64,000 bases of DNA. Origin: Hymenobacter cheonanensis (GTDB lineage Bacteria > Bacteroidota > Bacteroidia > Cytophagales > Hymenobacteraceae). Of the stretch, positions 26,248 through 34,201 are shown piece by piece (position 1 is the stretch's first letter; each line of letters starts with the position of its first letter). The DNA is taken from contig NZ_JAUQSW010000005.1 of NCBI RefSeq assembly GCF_030581075.1, positions 62,001 to 126,000 of the forward strand. The letters are read 5' to 3'. The position numbers were made by a program, and so were the translations under genes. The notes under the pieces were generated by a model. The model worked only from the letters and a program-made list of their open reading frames with translations. It was not told where the DNA came from and did no database searches.

Positions 26248-27918
26248 ATGCCCACCGAAATTAAAATTCCCGCCGTCGGCGAATCCATCACCGAAGTCAC
26301 CATTGCCAAGTGGCTGAAAAAAGACGGCGAGGCCGTGAAGCGCGACGAAGTAATCGCCGAGCTGGAATCGGACAAGGCTACCTTTGAGCTGCCTGCCGAA
26401 GCCGACGGCACGCTCAAAATACTAGTGGCTGAGGGCGAAACCATTGGCATCGGCACCGCCATTGCCCAGCTCGACGGCGCCGGGGCTAGCCCCGCGCCGG
26501 CCGGAGCCCCCGCGCCGGCGGCCCCCGCGGCCGCGTCAGCCGACCCCGTTTCGCAGGGCGAGCAAAACCCGCAGGCCAGCGACCAGAGCGGCTACGGCGG
26601 CACGCCCGCCGACCGCCCCGCCAGCGACCCGGCCACGCCCGGCGCGCCGGCTTCGGCGCCCGCTGCTAGCCCCGCCGCCGGGGGGGGCGTGGTAGAAATG
26701 AAAATTCCCGCCGTGGGCGAGTCTATCACCGAAGTAACGGTGGCCAAATGGCTGAAGCCCGATGGTGCCCAGGTGAGCCGCGATGAGGTAATTGCCGAAC
26801 TGGAATCGGACAAGGCCACCTTTGAGCTGCCCGCCGAAGGCAGCGGCACCCTGCGCCACGCCGTGAAAGAAGGCGAAACCATTGGTATCGGCGCGCTCAT
26901 CGCTCGCATCGAAGGTGGTAGCGGTGCGGCTGCGGCTCCGACCGCCAGCGCCCCTGCGCCGGCCGCTGCTGCTCCGGCAGCTTCCCCGCTGGTCAGCAGT
27001 GGGGCCAGTACCTACGCTACCGGCGTGCCCTCACCGGCCGCTGGCAAAATTCTGGGCGAGAAAGGCATCAGCCCTGCCGACGTGGCCGGCTCGGGCCGCG
27101 ACGGCCGCATTACGAAGGAAGACGCCCAGAATGCCCAGGCCAAGCCCGCAGCTGCCCCAGCGGCGGCTACTGCCACTGCCCCGGCGGCGGCTAGCCCTGC
27201 TGCGGCCCCGGCCGGCGAGCGCGGCCAGCGCCGCGAGCGCATGAGCAACCTGCGCAAGACGGTAGCCCGCCGCCTGGTAACGGTGAAAAACGAAACGGCC
27301 ATGCTCACCACCTTCAACGAGGTGAACATGCAGCCCATCATGGACCTGCGCACCAAGTTCAAAGACAAGTTTAAGGAGAAGAATGGCGTGAACCTGGGCT
27401 TTATGTCCTTCTTCACCAAGGCCGTGTGCGTGGCCTTGCAGGAGTGGCCGGCCGTGAATGCCTACATCGACGGCGACAGCATCGTGTACTCCGATTTCTG
27501 CGACATCAGCATCGCCGTATCGGCCCCCAAGGGCCTGGTAGTGCCGGTCATCCGCAACGCCGAAAAGCTGAGCTTTGACGGGGTAGAAAAGGAAGTGGTG
27601 CGCCTGGCCGGGCTAGCCCGCGACAACAAGCTAACCATTGAGCAGATGACGGGCGGCACGTTTACCATCACCAACGGCGGCATCTTCGGCTCCATGCTGA
27701 GCACGCCCATTATTAACGCCCCGCAGTCGGCCATTCTGGGCATGCACAACATCATTCAGCGCCCCATCGCCGAGAACGGCCAGGTGGTTATTCGCCCCAT
27801 GATGTACCTGGCCCTGAGCTACGACCACCGCATTATCGACGGCCGCGAGTCGGTGTCGTTCCTGGTGCGGGTGAAGGAACTGCTCGAAGACCCGACCCGT
27901 TTGCTGCTTGGTGTTTAG
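26248..27918 (+). CDS. sucB: 2-oxoglutarate dehydrogenase E2, dihydrolipoyl succinyltransferase (two lipoyl domains)
   Basis: Core E2 enzyme of the complex, 556 aa. Two lipoyl domains, with lipoylated lysines K43 and about K189 in the context [10 protein letters not shown], are separated by a Pro/Ala-rich linker. A peripheral subunit-binding domain follows ([20 protein letters not shown] then RITKEDA), another flexible linker, and the acyltransferase domain. The latter has [20 protein letters not shown] near the C-terminus with the catalytic His about 525. E. coli SucB has only one lipoyl domain. Operon with sucA (140-nt gap) and ended by a strong terminator. Confidence 0.97.
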   Translation: MPTEIKIPAVGESITEVTIAKWLKKDGEAVKRDEVIAELESDKATFELPAEADGTLKILVAEGETIGIGTAIAQLDGAGASPAPAGAPAPAAPAAASADPVSQGEQNPQASDQSGYGGTPADRPASDPATPGAPASAPAASPAAGGGVVEMKIPAVGESITEVTVAKWLKPDGAQVSRDEVIAELESDKATFELPAEGSGTLRHAVKEGETIGIGALIARIEGGSGAAAAPTASAPAPAAAAPAASPLVSSGASTYATGVPSPAAGKILGEKGISPADVAGSGRDGRITKEDAQNAQAKPAAAPAAATATAPAAASPAAAPAGERGQRRERMSNLRKTVARRLVTVKNETAMLTTFNEVNMQPIMDLRTKFKDKFKEKNGVNLGFMSFFTKAVCVALQEWPAVNAYIDGDSIVYSDFCDISIAVSAPKGLVVPVIRNAEKLSFDGVEKEVVRLAGLARDNKLTIEQMTGGTFTITNGGIFGSMLSTPIINAPQSAILGMHNIIQRPIAENGQVVIRPMMYLALSYDHRIIDGRESVSFLVRVKELLEDPTRLLLGV

Positions 27919-27940
27919 AAAATATAAAATTGTGTTTTAT

Positions 27941-27973
27941 AAAGGCTGCCTCTGAAAAGAGGCAGCCTTTTTT
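27941..27973 (+). terminator. Terminator of the sucAB operon
   Basis: Perfect 13-bp stem AAAGGCTGCCTCT/AGAGGCAGCCTTT (27941-27953, 27958-27970) followed by T-run, 23 nt after the sucB stop. Confidence 0.88.
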
Positions 27974-28074
27974 ATAAAATATTCATTTTATAAAAATCTG
28001 ATTTTCAGGCATTAAAAAAAGCAAGTTTCCTTTTGCTACGTATTTATACATAACCTGTGCTAGTGGTTAAGTGG

Positions 28075-28082
28075 TATCTTTG
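28075..28082 (+). promoter_or_regulatory. -7 promoter element of the Crp/Fnr regulator gene
   Basis: TATCTTTG matches TAnnTTTG and lies 30 nt upstream of the ATG at 28113. No clear -33 element is visible. Confidence 0.5.
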
Positions 28083-28112
28083 ATTGATTCTAATATTGTA
28101 AAACCAGCTAGT

Positions 28113-28823
28113 ATGAGCCGTTTTGCTTCTCCAAACTGTCATTCTTGCCCTAGCCGCCAAAGCCCGCTGCTGGGGTGCTGCCTGGCTGATGAATTGGAAT
28201 TTATCGCCACCACTAAGTCGGCGCAGTTTTACCAAAAGGGCCAGGCTATCTACCAGCAGGGCAACCCCGTGCTTGGCATGCACTGCATTCATCAGGGTAA
28301 GGTGAAGCTGGCCAAAGTGGGCGGCGATGGCAAGGAGCACATTACGCGGCTGGTGCACCACGGCGATGTGCTGGGCGTGCGGGCAATGCTGAGCGGCGGG
28401 CAGTACTCGACCTCGGCAGTGGCGCTCGATGACTGCGTGGTGTGTTTTGTGCCGCGGCCCGATGTGCTGCGGCTTATCCAGTCCAACCGGCAGTTTTCCA
28501 ACACGCTGCTTCAAATGCTGGCTACCAGCCTGGGCGAAGCCGAAGAGCAGCTGCTGCGCTTGGCCTACAAGCCCGTGCGCGAGCGCCTGGCCGAAGCCCT
28601 GCTGCTGGTGCGCCGCACCTTCGACTCGGCCGGGGCGCCGGGCGAGCCGTTCACCATTGCCCTCTCGCGCGAAGACCTGGCCGCCCTGGTGGGCACGGCC
28701 AAAGAAACCGTGAGCCGCCTGCTCACCGAATACAAGGATGCAGGCATTGTGGCCACCCGGGGCAGCCAGATAATGCTGCTCGAAGAAGGGCGGCTGCTCG
28801 CCATCTCTACCCGCTACGACTAA
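28113..28823 (+). CDS. Crp/Fnr-family transcription regulator with N-terminal Cys cluster
   Basis: 236-aa regulator. An N-terminal cysteine-rich tag has C9, C12, C22 and C23 (NCHSCPSRQSPLLGCC), resembling the Fe-S ligands of FNR (C-x2-C-x5-C). A cyclic-nucleotide-binding-type beta barrel (about residues 35-140) includes CIHQGKVKLAKVGGDGKEH and a further Cys pair in DDCVVCFVPRP, where FNR has its fourth ligand. The dimerisation helix and C-terminal helix-turn-helix follow: ALSREDLAALVGTAKETVSR; the E-x2-SR pattern matches the FNR recognition helix. It may therefore respond to oxygen, nitric oxide or redox. Start ATG 28113 is used, as the upstream extension is not supported. Confidence 0.9.
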   Translation: MSRFASPNCHSCPSRQSPLLGCCLADELEFIATTKSAQFYQKGQAIYQQGNPVLGMHCIHQGKVKLAKVGGDGKEHITRLVHHGDVLGVRAMLSGGQYSTSAVALDDCVVCFVPRPDVLRLIQSNRQFSNTLLQMLATSLGEAEEQLLRLAYKPVRERLAEALLLVRRTFDSAGAPGEPFTIALSREDLAALVGTAKETVSRLLTEYKDAGIVATRGSQIMLLEEGRLLAISTRYD

Positions 28824-28848
28824 GCCCGAGCCTACGTCACCCGCTTCT

Positions 28849-28893
28849 AAAAAGGCCAGCAACCGGATACGCTCCCGGTTGCTGGCCTTTTTT
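28849..28893 (+). terminator. Terminator of the Crp/Fnr regulator gene
   Basis: 18-bp stem (28849-28866 with 28875-28892; arm includes GGCCAGCAACCGG) and T-run, 25 nt after the stop codon. Confidence 0.85.
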
Positions 28894-28967
28894 GGGAATA
28901 GTAGGAAAACAGATTTCATATTTTATAAATAAAGTACAATTTCATAATTTGCTCATCATTAATTATT

Positions 28968-28981
28968 TTGACGAAAGTCAA
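28968..28981. promoter_or_regulatory. Palindrome TTGAC-N4-GTCAA, FNR/CRP-like operator (site 1)
   Basis: TTGACGAAAGTCAA is a perfect 5+4+5 inverted repeat, the spacing of FNR/DNR-type boxes (TTGAT-N4-ATCAA). It lies 145 nt after the stop of a Crp/Fnr regulator gene and 228 nt before the Roadblock-like gene start. Binding is inferred. Confidence 0.65.
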
Positions 28982-28989
28982 AGAAATAT

Positions 28990-29003
28990 TTGACGAATGT
29001 CAT
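28990..29003. promoter_or_regulatory. Palindrome TTGAC-N4-GTCAT, FNR/CRP-like operator (site 2)
   Basis: TTGACGAATGTCAT repeats site 1 with one outer mismatch. Centre-to-centre distance to site 1 is 22 bp, about two helical turns, so two dimers could sit on the same face of the DNA. Confidence 0.6.
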
Positions 29004-29209
29004 TTTTTATAATATGCCTGTAATAGAGCTTTGTAACAGCTGAAAGGGACGTTTTAACGCTTGCTAAGCCCGCTTGCTTTGTCGGCATAAAATGCGCTGT
29101 TCAGTATGTCTCATAAATTTTATCCTATTAGCCAAATTCAACAACGGCTTGCCTGGCAGGTACACGCTGCCCGGCAAAACCCCGGCGGGACCTCAGTTGC
29201 CCGTGCGCT

Positions 29210-29653
29210 ATGAAGTTACCTTTTCTCCGCTACCTGCCCGGCCTGGGCAGCCCGCCGGTTCGCCAGGTGGTGGGCGGGCCCGGCACCCCTAGTGCCCCGG
29301 CCGAAGCCGCCCTGCACTACTTGCTGGCCGAGCTGCCCGAGCTGTTGCTGGCAGCCGTGCTGGACCTGCCTACGGGCCAGCTGCTGGCTACTTATGCGGC
29401 CGAGCGCGGCTATCAGCCCAGCCTGCTGGCGGCCCCGGTGGCGGCGGTGGTGCAGCTGCTACAGCAGCAAAGCCCGCCCCCCGAGCAGCCGGTTGAAGTG
29501 CTGCTGACGCTGGCCAGCCAGCTGCACCTGGTGCGGCTGCGCTCGGGTAGCCAGCAGGTGCTGTTTCTGGCCGTCGGCAGCCACGATACCAACCTGGCGC
29601 TGCTGCGCCAGCTGGCCGAAAATGCCGTGCAGCTACTCGAAACTACTAGCTAA
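29210..29653 (+). CDS. Roadblock/LC7-like small protein A
   Basis: 147-aa protein with the fold pattern of Roadblock/LC7 proteins: an N-terminal helix (AALHYLLAELPELLLAAVLD), a strand and turn with PTGQLLATYA, a helix with Gln/Pro, strand pair VEVLLTLASQLHLVRLRSG and VLFLAVGSHDTNLALLRQLA at the C-terminus. The core of the gene at 30567-30947 shares the same architecture and the DTNLA motif, so the two are paralogues. Roadblock proteins usually regulate small GTPases (e.g. MglB with MglA); no GTPase gene is in this cluster. It precedes a membrane protein gene by 63 nt and could be cotranscribed. Confidence 0.65.
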   Translation: MKLPFLRYLPGLGSPPVRQVVGGPGTPSAPAEAALHYLLAELPELLLAAVLDLPTGQLLATYAAERGYQPSLLAAPVAAVVQLLQQQSPPPEQPVEVLLTLASQLHLVRLRSGSQQVLFLAVGSHDTNLALLRQLAENAVQLLETTS

Positions 29654-29715
29654 GGCGCTGCTCGCGCTCCGCTTTCTTCCTCCCGCTTTTCACCTTTTTT
29701 CCCTCCCTCTTTTCT

Positions 29716-30414
29716 ATGAAGCTCACGGCTACCCCTTTCGACCCTCAGACCGGCGAACTCCTGCCCGTGTACCGCGATGCGTATCTGCGCGGCGATTTGG
29801 CCCGGGCTTCGGCCCAAGCCGTGGAGGACTACCTGCACCGCGATGCCGGCCAGGCGCACTCCACCGTTACGCGCTGGCACCAGCTGCATACCGAAGAGGC
29901 CGCGGCCGCCCCTGGCTGGGTGCAGCAGCAGCTCACCTTCATCCGCGAGCAGCCCCAGCGCTTCCGCCGCCGCGCCCTGAGCCTGGTAACGGTGAGCGCC
30001 CTGCTGGCCGGCGTGAGCATGGCCGCCACCAACCACCCATCCAACGTGCTGCCCATCACCAGGCTGCCCGTGGCCAGCGCCCTGCCCGCCGTGGCCAGCC
30101 TCGAAGCGGTGGCCCCCAGCGCCGCCTCAGCCGCGGCCGCCAGCCGCACCGTGCTGCTGCACGGCCGCATCCTGAACGAGAAAGGCCAGCCGCTGGCCGG
30201 CGCCACCGTGCTGCGCAAAGGCACCAGCCAGGGCACCAGCACCGATGCCCAGGGCAACTACTCGCTGCGCGTGCCCGCCGATGGCCTGGCCACGCTGCAA
30301 TACGGCTACGGGGGCTATACCGAGCAGGAAGTAGCCGCTGGCCAGGCCAAGGCCGGCGAAGCCGTGACGCTGCAGCCTAAAGCTCCTAAGCGCAAGCACT
30401 GGCTCTTTTTCTAA
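29716..30414 (+). CDS. Single-pass membrane protein with CarboxypepD_reg-like C-terminus
   Basis: 232-aa protein. The N-terminal 85 residues are cytoplasmic and helical (EDYLHRDAGQAHSTVTRWHQ; VQQQLTFIREQPQRFRRRAL). A helix about 90-107 (LSLVTVSALLAGVSMAA) anchors it, then a Pro/Ala-rich linker leads to a periplasmic carboxypeptidase-regulatory-like (beta-sandwich) domain: VLLHGRILNEKGQPLAGATV, TSTDAQGNYSLRVPADGLAT and a final RKHWLFF-type basic/aromatic tail. It lies between two Roadblock-like genes on the same strand. By position it may be a membrane partner of both, but the role is unknown. Confidence 0.7.
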   Translation: MKLTATPFDPQTGELLPVYRDAYLRGDLARASAQAVEDYLHRDAGQAHSTVTRWHQLHTEEAAAAPGWVQQQLTFIREQPQRFRRRALSLVTVSALLAGVSMAATNHPSNVLPITRLPVASALPAVASLEAVAPSAASAAAASRTVLLHGRILNEKGQPLAGATVLRKGTSQGTSTDAQGNYSLRVPADGLATLQYGYGGYTEQEVAAGQAKAGEAVTLQPKAPKRKHWLFF

Positions 30415-30566
30415 TACTTTGACTTACCAGGGCCTAGCCGCCCTTGCCCGACGACGTGAAAGCGAAAACCTACCGCAAACTAGTCGCCCGCAAACTCCAA
30501 GAAGACGCACTAAAACTGCAGCAAGCTTTACCCATTACCCCCCCTAATACCCCTTCCTTAGCCAAC

Positions 30567-30947
30567 ATGGCCTACTCTAAGAATAGCCCCGCCGGGCAAG
30601 CAGTTGAAGCAATTATTACCGATTTGCCGGGCCTGATGGCCGTGGCCATAGTAGATGTTCAGTCGGGCATGGCCCTGGCTTCGCACTCCAACACGCCCAG
30701 CATCAACCCGGAAACCGCCGCCGCCTACAATACCGAAGTAGTAAAGCAAAAGCAGAAAGCTATGGCCGCTCTCAAGCTGCAGGGCGAAACGATTGAGGAC
30801 ATCCTCATCACCCTCACCAACCAGCTGCACCTGCTCAAGCTGAACCCGGCCGGCAGCAAGTTTATTTACCTCGTGGTGAATTCGCGTGATACCAACCTGG
30901 CCATTGCCCGCGAGGTGCTGCGCTCGCACGCGGCCAGCATCAACTAA
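30567..30947 (+). CDS. Roadblock/LC7-like small protein B
   Basis: 126-aa cytoplasmic protein, MAYSKNSPAGQAVEAIITDL, with VAIVDVQSGMALASHS (the strand-turn of Roadblock folds), a long helix with KQKQKAMAALKLQGETIEDI, then ILITLTNQLHLLKLNPAG and FIYLVVNSRDTNLAIAREVL. It matches the gene at 29210-29653 in motif order, including the QLHLxxL and RDTNLA or HDTNLA ends. ATG 30567 is preferred; an in-frame extension to 30444 has no ATG and is probably the spacer. Followed by a terminator at 30981. Confidence 0.7.
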   Translation: MAYSKNSPAGQAVEAIITDLPGLMAVAIVDVQSGMALASHSNTPSINPETAAAYNTEVVKQKQKAMAALKLQGETIEDILITLTNQLHLLKLNPAGSKFIYLVVNSRDTNLAIAREVLRSHAASIN

Positions 30948-30980
30948 CCTGTTTCCTGCGCTAAAACACGGCTAGCACGA

Positions 30981-31007
30981 GCCCGGTCGCCCAGCGGCCG
31001 GGCTTTT
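30981..31007 (+). terminator. Terminator of the Roadblock cassette
   Basis: Stem GCCCGG/CCGGGC (30981-30986, 30998-31003) followed by TTTT, 34 nt after the stop. Confidence 0.65.
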
Positions 31008-31076
31008 GCGTGGGCGGGGTGGCCGTTTTGAGGGGCTTTGCGTTTAATCGCAAATCCTTTTCCGATTCTCCCCTTC

Positions 31077-31595
31077 ATGAAATCCAAGAAGTCGAAAGCT
31101 CCGGCCGCGCCCCGCGCCGCCAAGTTTTGGCCCGCGCTGGGCTTTGCCGCCCTCACAGGCTCGCGCGCTACCAGCGGCCCCATGTTTCTCAGCGATTATC
31201 TGTCGAGCCGCGCGCTGGCGCCGGGCATGGCTAAGTCGCCGTTGCGCCTGCTGGCCAAGCCCGGCGTGGCTAGCCTGCTCAAGGTGCTGACGGCCGGCGA
31301 GCTGGTGGGCGATAAGTTGCCCAACACCCCCAACCGCATTGTACCGCAGCAGCTTACCACCCGCGCCGCCTCGGGCGCGCTGGTAGGGGCCACCTGGTAC
31401 AAGAGCCAGGGCGGTAGTGCCCTCAAAGGGGCTCTAGTGGGCAGCCTGGGTGCCGTGGCCGCCACCTTCCTGACCTTTTACTTGCGCAAGGGTATCAGCG
31501 AAAAAACGGGTATCGACTCCGCCACCGTCGGGGCGGGCGAGGATGCCCTGGTGCTGGCCGGCGGCGTGGCCCTCAGCCCCAAGCCCAAGCGCTAA
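31077..31595 (+). CDS. DUF4126-like membrane protein
   Basis: 172-aa protein with a Lys-rich start (MKSKKSKAPAAPRAAKFWPA) and several short hydrophobic helices. LLKVLTAGELVGDKLPNTPN, then RAASGALVGATWYKSQGG and ALKGALVGSLGAVAATFLTF, closely follow the DUF4126 pattern (GExxGDKLPxTPxR, small-residue membrane helices). Function of the family is unknown. ATG 31077 chosen because it begins just before the basic segment; an upstream in-frame start adds 13 unlikely residues. Confidence 0.75.
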   Translation: MKSKKSKAPAAPRAAKFWPALGFAALTGSRATSGPMFLSDYLSSRALAPGMAKSPLRLLAKPGVASLLKVLTAGELVGDKLPNTPNRIVPQQLTTRAASGALVGATWYKSQGGSALKGALVGSLGAVAATFLTFYLRKGISEKTGIDSATVGAGEDALVLAGGVALSPKPKR

Positions 31596-31648
31596 CGATT
31601 GCAGCAAAAAGCGCGGGCTTCGGGGGCTAGGTGCCCCCGGGGCCCGCG

Positions 31649-31656
31649 TATCTTTG
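31649..31656 (+). promoter_or_regulatory. -7 element of lpdA
   Basis: TATCTTTG, a perfect TAnnTTTG match, 39 nt upstream of the lpdA ATG. No -33 TTG at the expected spacing, but GC-rich sequence precedes. Confidence 0.5.
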
Positions 31657-31694
31657 CCGGAACCTACCGGCGGCTTCGGCCTGTTTTCGTGCTT

Positions 31695-33101
31695 ATGAAT
31701 CAATACGACGTTACCGTTATCGGCTCGGGGCCGGGCGGCTATGTGGCGGCCATTCGCTGCGCCCAGCTAGGGCTCAAAACTGCCCTCATCGAGAAATACC
31801 CCACACTAGGGGGCACCTGCCTCAACGTGGGCTGCATTCCCAGCAAAGCCCTGCTCGACAGCACCGAGCACTACCACAATGCCCACACCACCTTCAAGGA
31901 GCACGGCATTGAGCTGGAAAACCTGGCGGTGAACATGAACCAGATGATAGACCGGAAAAACGGCGTCGTGAAGGCCAATGTGGACGGCATCGCCTACCTG
32001 ATGAAGAAAAACAAAATCGACGTGCTGCGGGGCGTCGGTTCGTTTGTCGATAAGAACCACCTCAGCATCGCGCCCACCGAGGGCGGCGAGACGCAGCAGA
32101 TTGAAACCAAGAACGTTATCATCGCCACCGGCTCCAAGCCCACGGTGCTGCCGTTCATTCAGCAGGACAAGCAGCGCATCATCACGAGCACCGAGGCCTT
32201 GAACATCCGTGAAGTGCCCAAGCACCTCATCGTGATTGGCGGCGGCGTTATCGGCCTCGAAATGGCCTCGGTGTACGCTAGGGTCGGCGCCAAGGTGAGC
32301 GTAGTTGAGTTCACCGACAGCCTCATCCCGACGATGGACCTAGCGCTGGGCAAGGAGTTGAAGCGCATTCTGGGCAAAATCGGCATTGAGTTTTACCTCG
32401 GCCACAAGGTAACCAGCGCCACCCGCGCGGGCGATACCGTGACCGTGACCGCCACCACGCCCAAGGGTGAGGAGCTGAAGCTGGAAGGCGACTACTGCCT
32501 CGTGGCCGTGGGCCGTGCGCCCTACACGGCCGGCCTCAACCTCGAAGCCGCCGGCGTAGAGCTGGAAGAACGGGGCCGCATCAAGGTCGATGCGCACCTG
32601 CAAACCAACGTGCCCGGCATCTACGCCATCGGCGACGTAATTCGCGGGGCCATGCTAGCCCATAAGGCTGAGGAAGAAGGTACCTACGTGGCCGAAACCA
32701 TCGTGGGCCAGAAGCCGCACATCAACTACCTGCTCATCCCCGGCGTGGTGTACACCTGGCCCGAGGTGGCCGGCGTGGGCTTCACCGAAGAACAGCTTAA
32801 GCAGGAAGGCCGCGCCTACAAGGTGGGCTCGTTCCCGTTTAAGGCCAGCGGGCGCGCCCGCGCCAGCATGGACACCGACGGCTTCGTGAAAGTGCTGGCC
32901 GACAAGACGACCGACGAAATTCTGGGCGTGCACATGATAGGCCCGCGCATCGCCGACCTCATTGCGGAGGCCGTGACGGCCATGGAGTTCCGCGCCTCGG
33001 CCGAGGATGTGGCCCGCATGAGCCACGCCCACCCCACGTATGCCGAGGCCATGAAGGAAGCCTGCCTGGCGGCTACCGAGAACCGGGCTATTCACATGTA
33101 G
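31695..33101 (+). CDS. lpdA: Dihydrolipoyl dehydrogenase (E3)
   Basis: FAD-dependent flavoprotein of the 2-oxoacid dehydrogenase complexes, 468 aa. FAD-binding GSGPGGYVAAIRCAQLG and redox-active disulfide GGTCLNVGCIPSK (C42-C47), NAD-binding GGGVIGLEMASVYARVGAKV, and the C-terminal catalytic His-Glu pair in HPTYAEAMKEAC (H445, about E450). It regenerates oxidised lipoamide on the E2 encoded at 26248. The gene is separate from sucAB, with its own -7 box and terminator, as expected for E3 shared by several complexes. Confidence 0.97.
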   Translation: MNQYDVTVIGSGPGGYVAAIRCAQLGLKTALIEKYPTLGGTCLNVGCIPSKALLDSTEHYHNAHTTFKEHGIELENLAVNMNQMIDRKNGVVKANVDGIAYLMKKNKIDVLRGVGSFVDKNHLSIAPTEGGETQQIETKNVIIATGSKPTVLPFIQQDKQRIITSTEALNIREVPKHLIVIGGGVIGLEMASVYARVGAKVSVVEFTDSLIPTMDLALGKELKRILGKIGIEFYLGHKVTSATRAGDTVTVTATTPKGEELKLEGDYCLVAVGRAPYTAGLNLEAAGVELEERGRIKVDAHLQTNVPGIYAIGDVIRGAMLAHKAEEEGTYVAETIVGQKPHINYLLIPGVVYTWPEVAGVGFTEEQLKQEGRAYKVGSFPFKASGRARASMDTDGFVKVLADKTTDEILGVHMIGPRIADLIAEAVTAMEFRASAEDVARMSHAHPTYAEAMKEACLAATENRAIHM

Positions 33102-33121
33102 CCCGTTGGTTTTGCAACGCG

Positions 33122-33159
33122 AAAGCGGCTGAAACTCTGGGAGCTTCAGCCGCTTTTTT
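33122..33159 (+). terminator. Terminator of lpdA
   Basis: Perfect 12-bp stem AAAGCGGCTGAA/TTCAGCCGCTTT (33122-33133, 33145-33156) and a T-run, 21 nt after the stop. Confidence 0.9.
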
Positions 33160-33179
33160 GTGCCATTACGCGTGCCAGG

Positions 33180-33567
33180 CTAGCGGGAGTAGGGCGCCTC
33201 AAAGGCCACCAGGTCTTTAGGGTCTTGCCCGTATTGGTTGGGGCCCAGGTCGTCGGCGGTGCAATCCAGAACCAGCAGCCACATAATACCGACAAAGGGC
33301 ACGAGCACAATGAGCGTGAACCAGCCGCTCTTCCCTACGTCGTGCAGCCGGCGCACCCCCACGGCGAGGCCGGGAAAGAACATGGCCAGGGAATAGAGGC
33401 TGGAAATAAATCCGGCTGCATTGGGCGATGGGTCGATAATACTATCCAGAAAAAAAAGCTACTATCCCGAAAATGAGCTGAAAAAGCACAAACATCCAAT
33501 ACTCTTTGCGGCGAGCCCGGCCACTAAAGACGAAGTAATTTTTTAGAGCGTGTAGAAAATACTGCAT
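33180..33567 (-). pseudogene. DUF805 membrane protein gene, frameshifted in an A8/T8 run
   Basis: The 3' part (from 33383) encodes MFFPGLAVGVRRLHDVGKSG followed by WFTLIVLVPF, the DUF805 membrane signature. The 5' part from ATG 33567 encodes the other half of the family (NYFVFSGRARRKEYWMFVLF), but runs into TAG 38 codons later. Removing one base from the 8-nt homopolymer at 33450-33457 restores a single frame of about 129 residues joining AFFLDSIIDPSPNAAGF to the 3' part. As sequenced the gene is broken; a sequencing error or phase variation are alternatives. Confidence 0.85.
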
Positions 33568-33800
33568 TAGCAATTCAAGCTTTACTTCCTTACTCGTAAG
33601 GCTTTTCAGGCGGCCCCCCGTTTATTAAAGTGGGTTCTGGCCTCCACTCGCAAACATAGATACTACGCAGGCGCCCGCCGGGCAACTTTCTCGCCCCGGC
33701 TTGCGAATACGCTAGCCCACCGGCGGCCCACCTGTCGCCCAGTTTCACTATGGCCTTTCCGTTAGAGTTTCTCCTCACCCAAGCTTTACGCCACACACTC

Positions 33801-34088
33801 ATGCCAAAGGATAAAAAGAAACACTCGAAAAAAGACGAGCTGTCGGGCGATATTCTGGAGATGGCGGCCCTCTCGCTCAAGAAGTTTCGCAAGGTGACCA
33901 AGCAAATTGGCAAGCTCAGCACCGGCCAGAAGGTAGTGGGCGGCCTGGCCCTGCTGGCCGCCGGCCTCACCTACCTGGCCCAGCAGCAAGCCGATGAGCC
34001 CAGCGCAAGCGACGATGAAATGACATCGGCCGTGGACTTCTCTGCGCCGCGCAAGCGCAAAAAGGGCACCAGCCCCGATGCCGAATAG
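33801..34088 (+). CDS. Small single-pass membrane protein (paralogue 1)
   Basis: 95-aa protein with a very basic N-terminus (MPKDKKKHSKKDELSGD), then a stretch with VTKQIGKLSTGQKVVGGLAL and one membrane helix (VVGGLALLAAGLTYLA), followed by an acidic tail and a Lys/Arg-rich C-terminal stretch (APRKRKKGTSPD). The segment GKLSTxQKVxxG followed by a helix recurs in the next gene, so the two are related. No family is recognised. The MAFPLEF start 17 codons earlier is in frame but less likely, as it lacks the paralogue's pattern. Confidence 0.6.
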   Translation: MPKDKKKHSKKDELSGDILEMAALSLKKFRKVTKQIGKLSTGQKVVGGLALLAAGLTYLAQQQADEPSASDDEMTSAVDFSAPRKRKKGTSPDAE

Positions 34089-34201
34089 CCTGGCTGCCGC
34101 CCGGTGCCGAGGGAGGCTAGCCGGTATTGCACAACCTTTTGCGGGTGGCTGCGAATACCCGGCGTGCGCTAGCCCTGCGCTCATCCTTAGACCCTAGCCC
34201 C

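Larger units (their letters stand above)
28824..29209. other. 386-bp intergenic region with terminator and two FNR-like palindromes
   Basis: It contains the terminator of the Crp/Fnr gene (28849-28892), then an AT-rich stretch with the two palindromes at 28968-28981 and 28990-29003, then ordinary high-GC sequence up to the ATG at 29210. No convincing open frame was found; a 72-codon frame at 29074-29292 overlaps the next gene and is not supported. Confidence 0.6.

Noticed and set aside
29074-29292. 72-codon plus-strand frame before the Roadblock-like gene
   Set aside because: It overlaps the Roadblock-like gene in another frame; the better start is the ATG at 29210.
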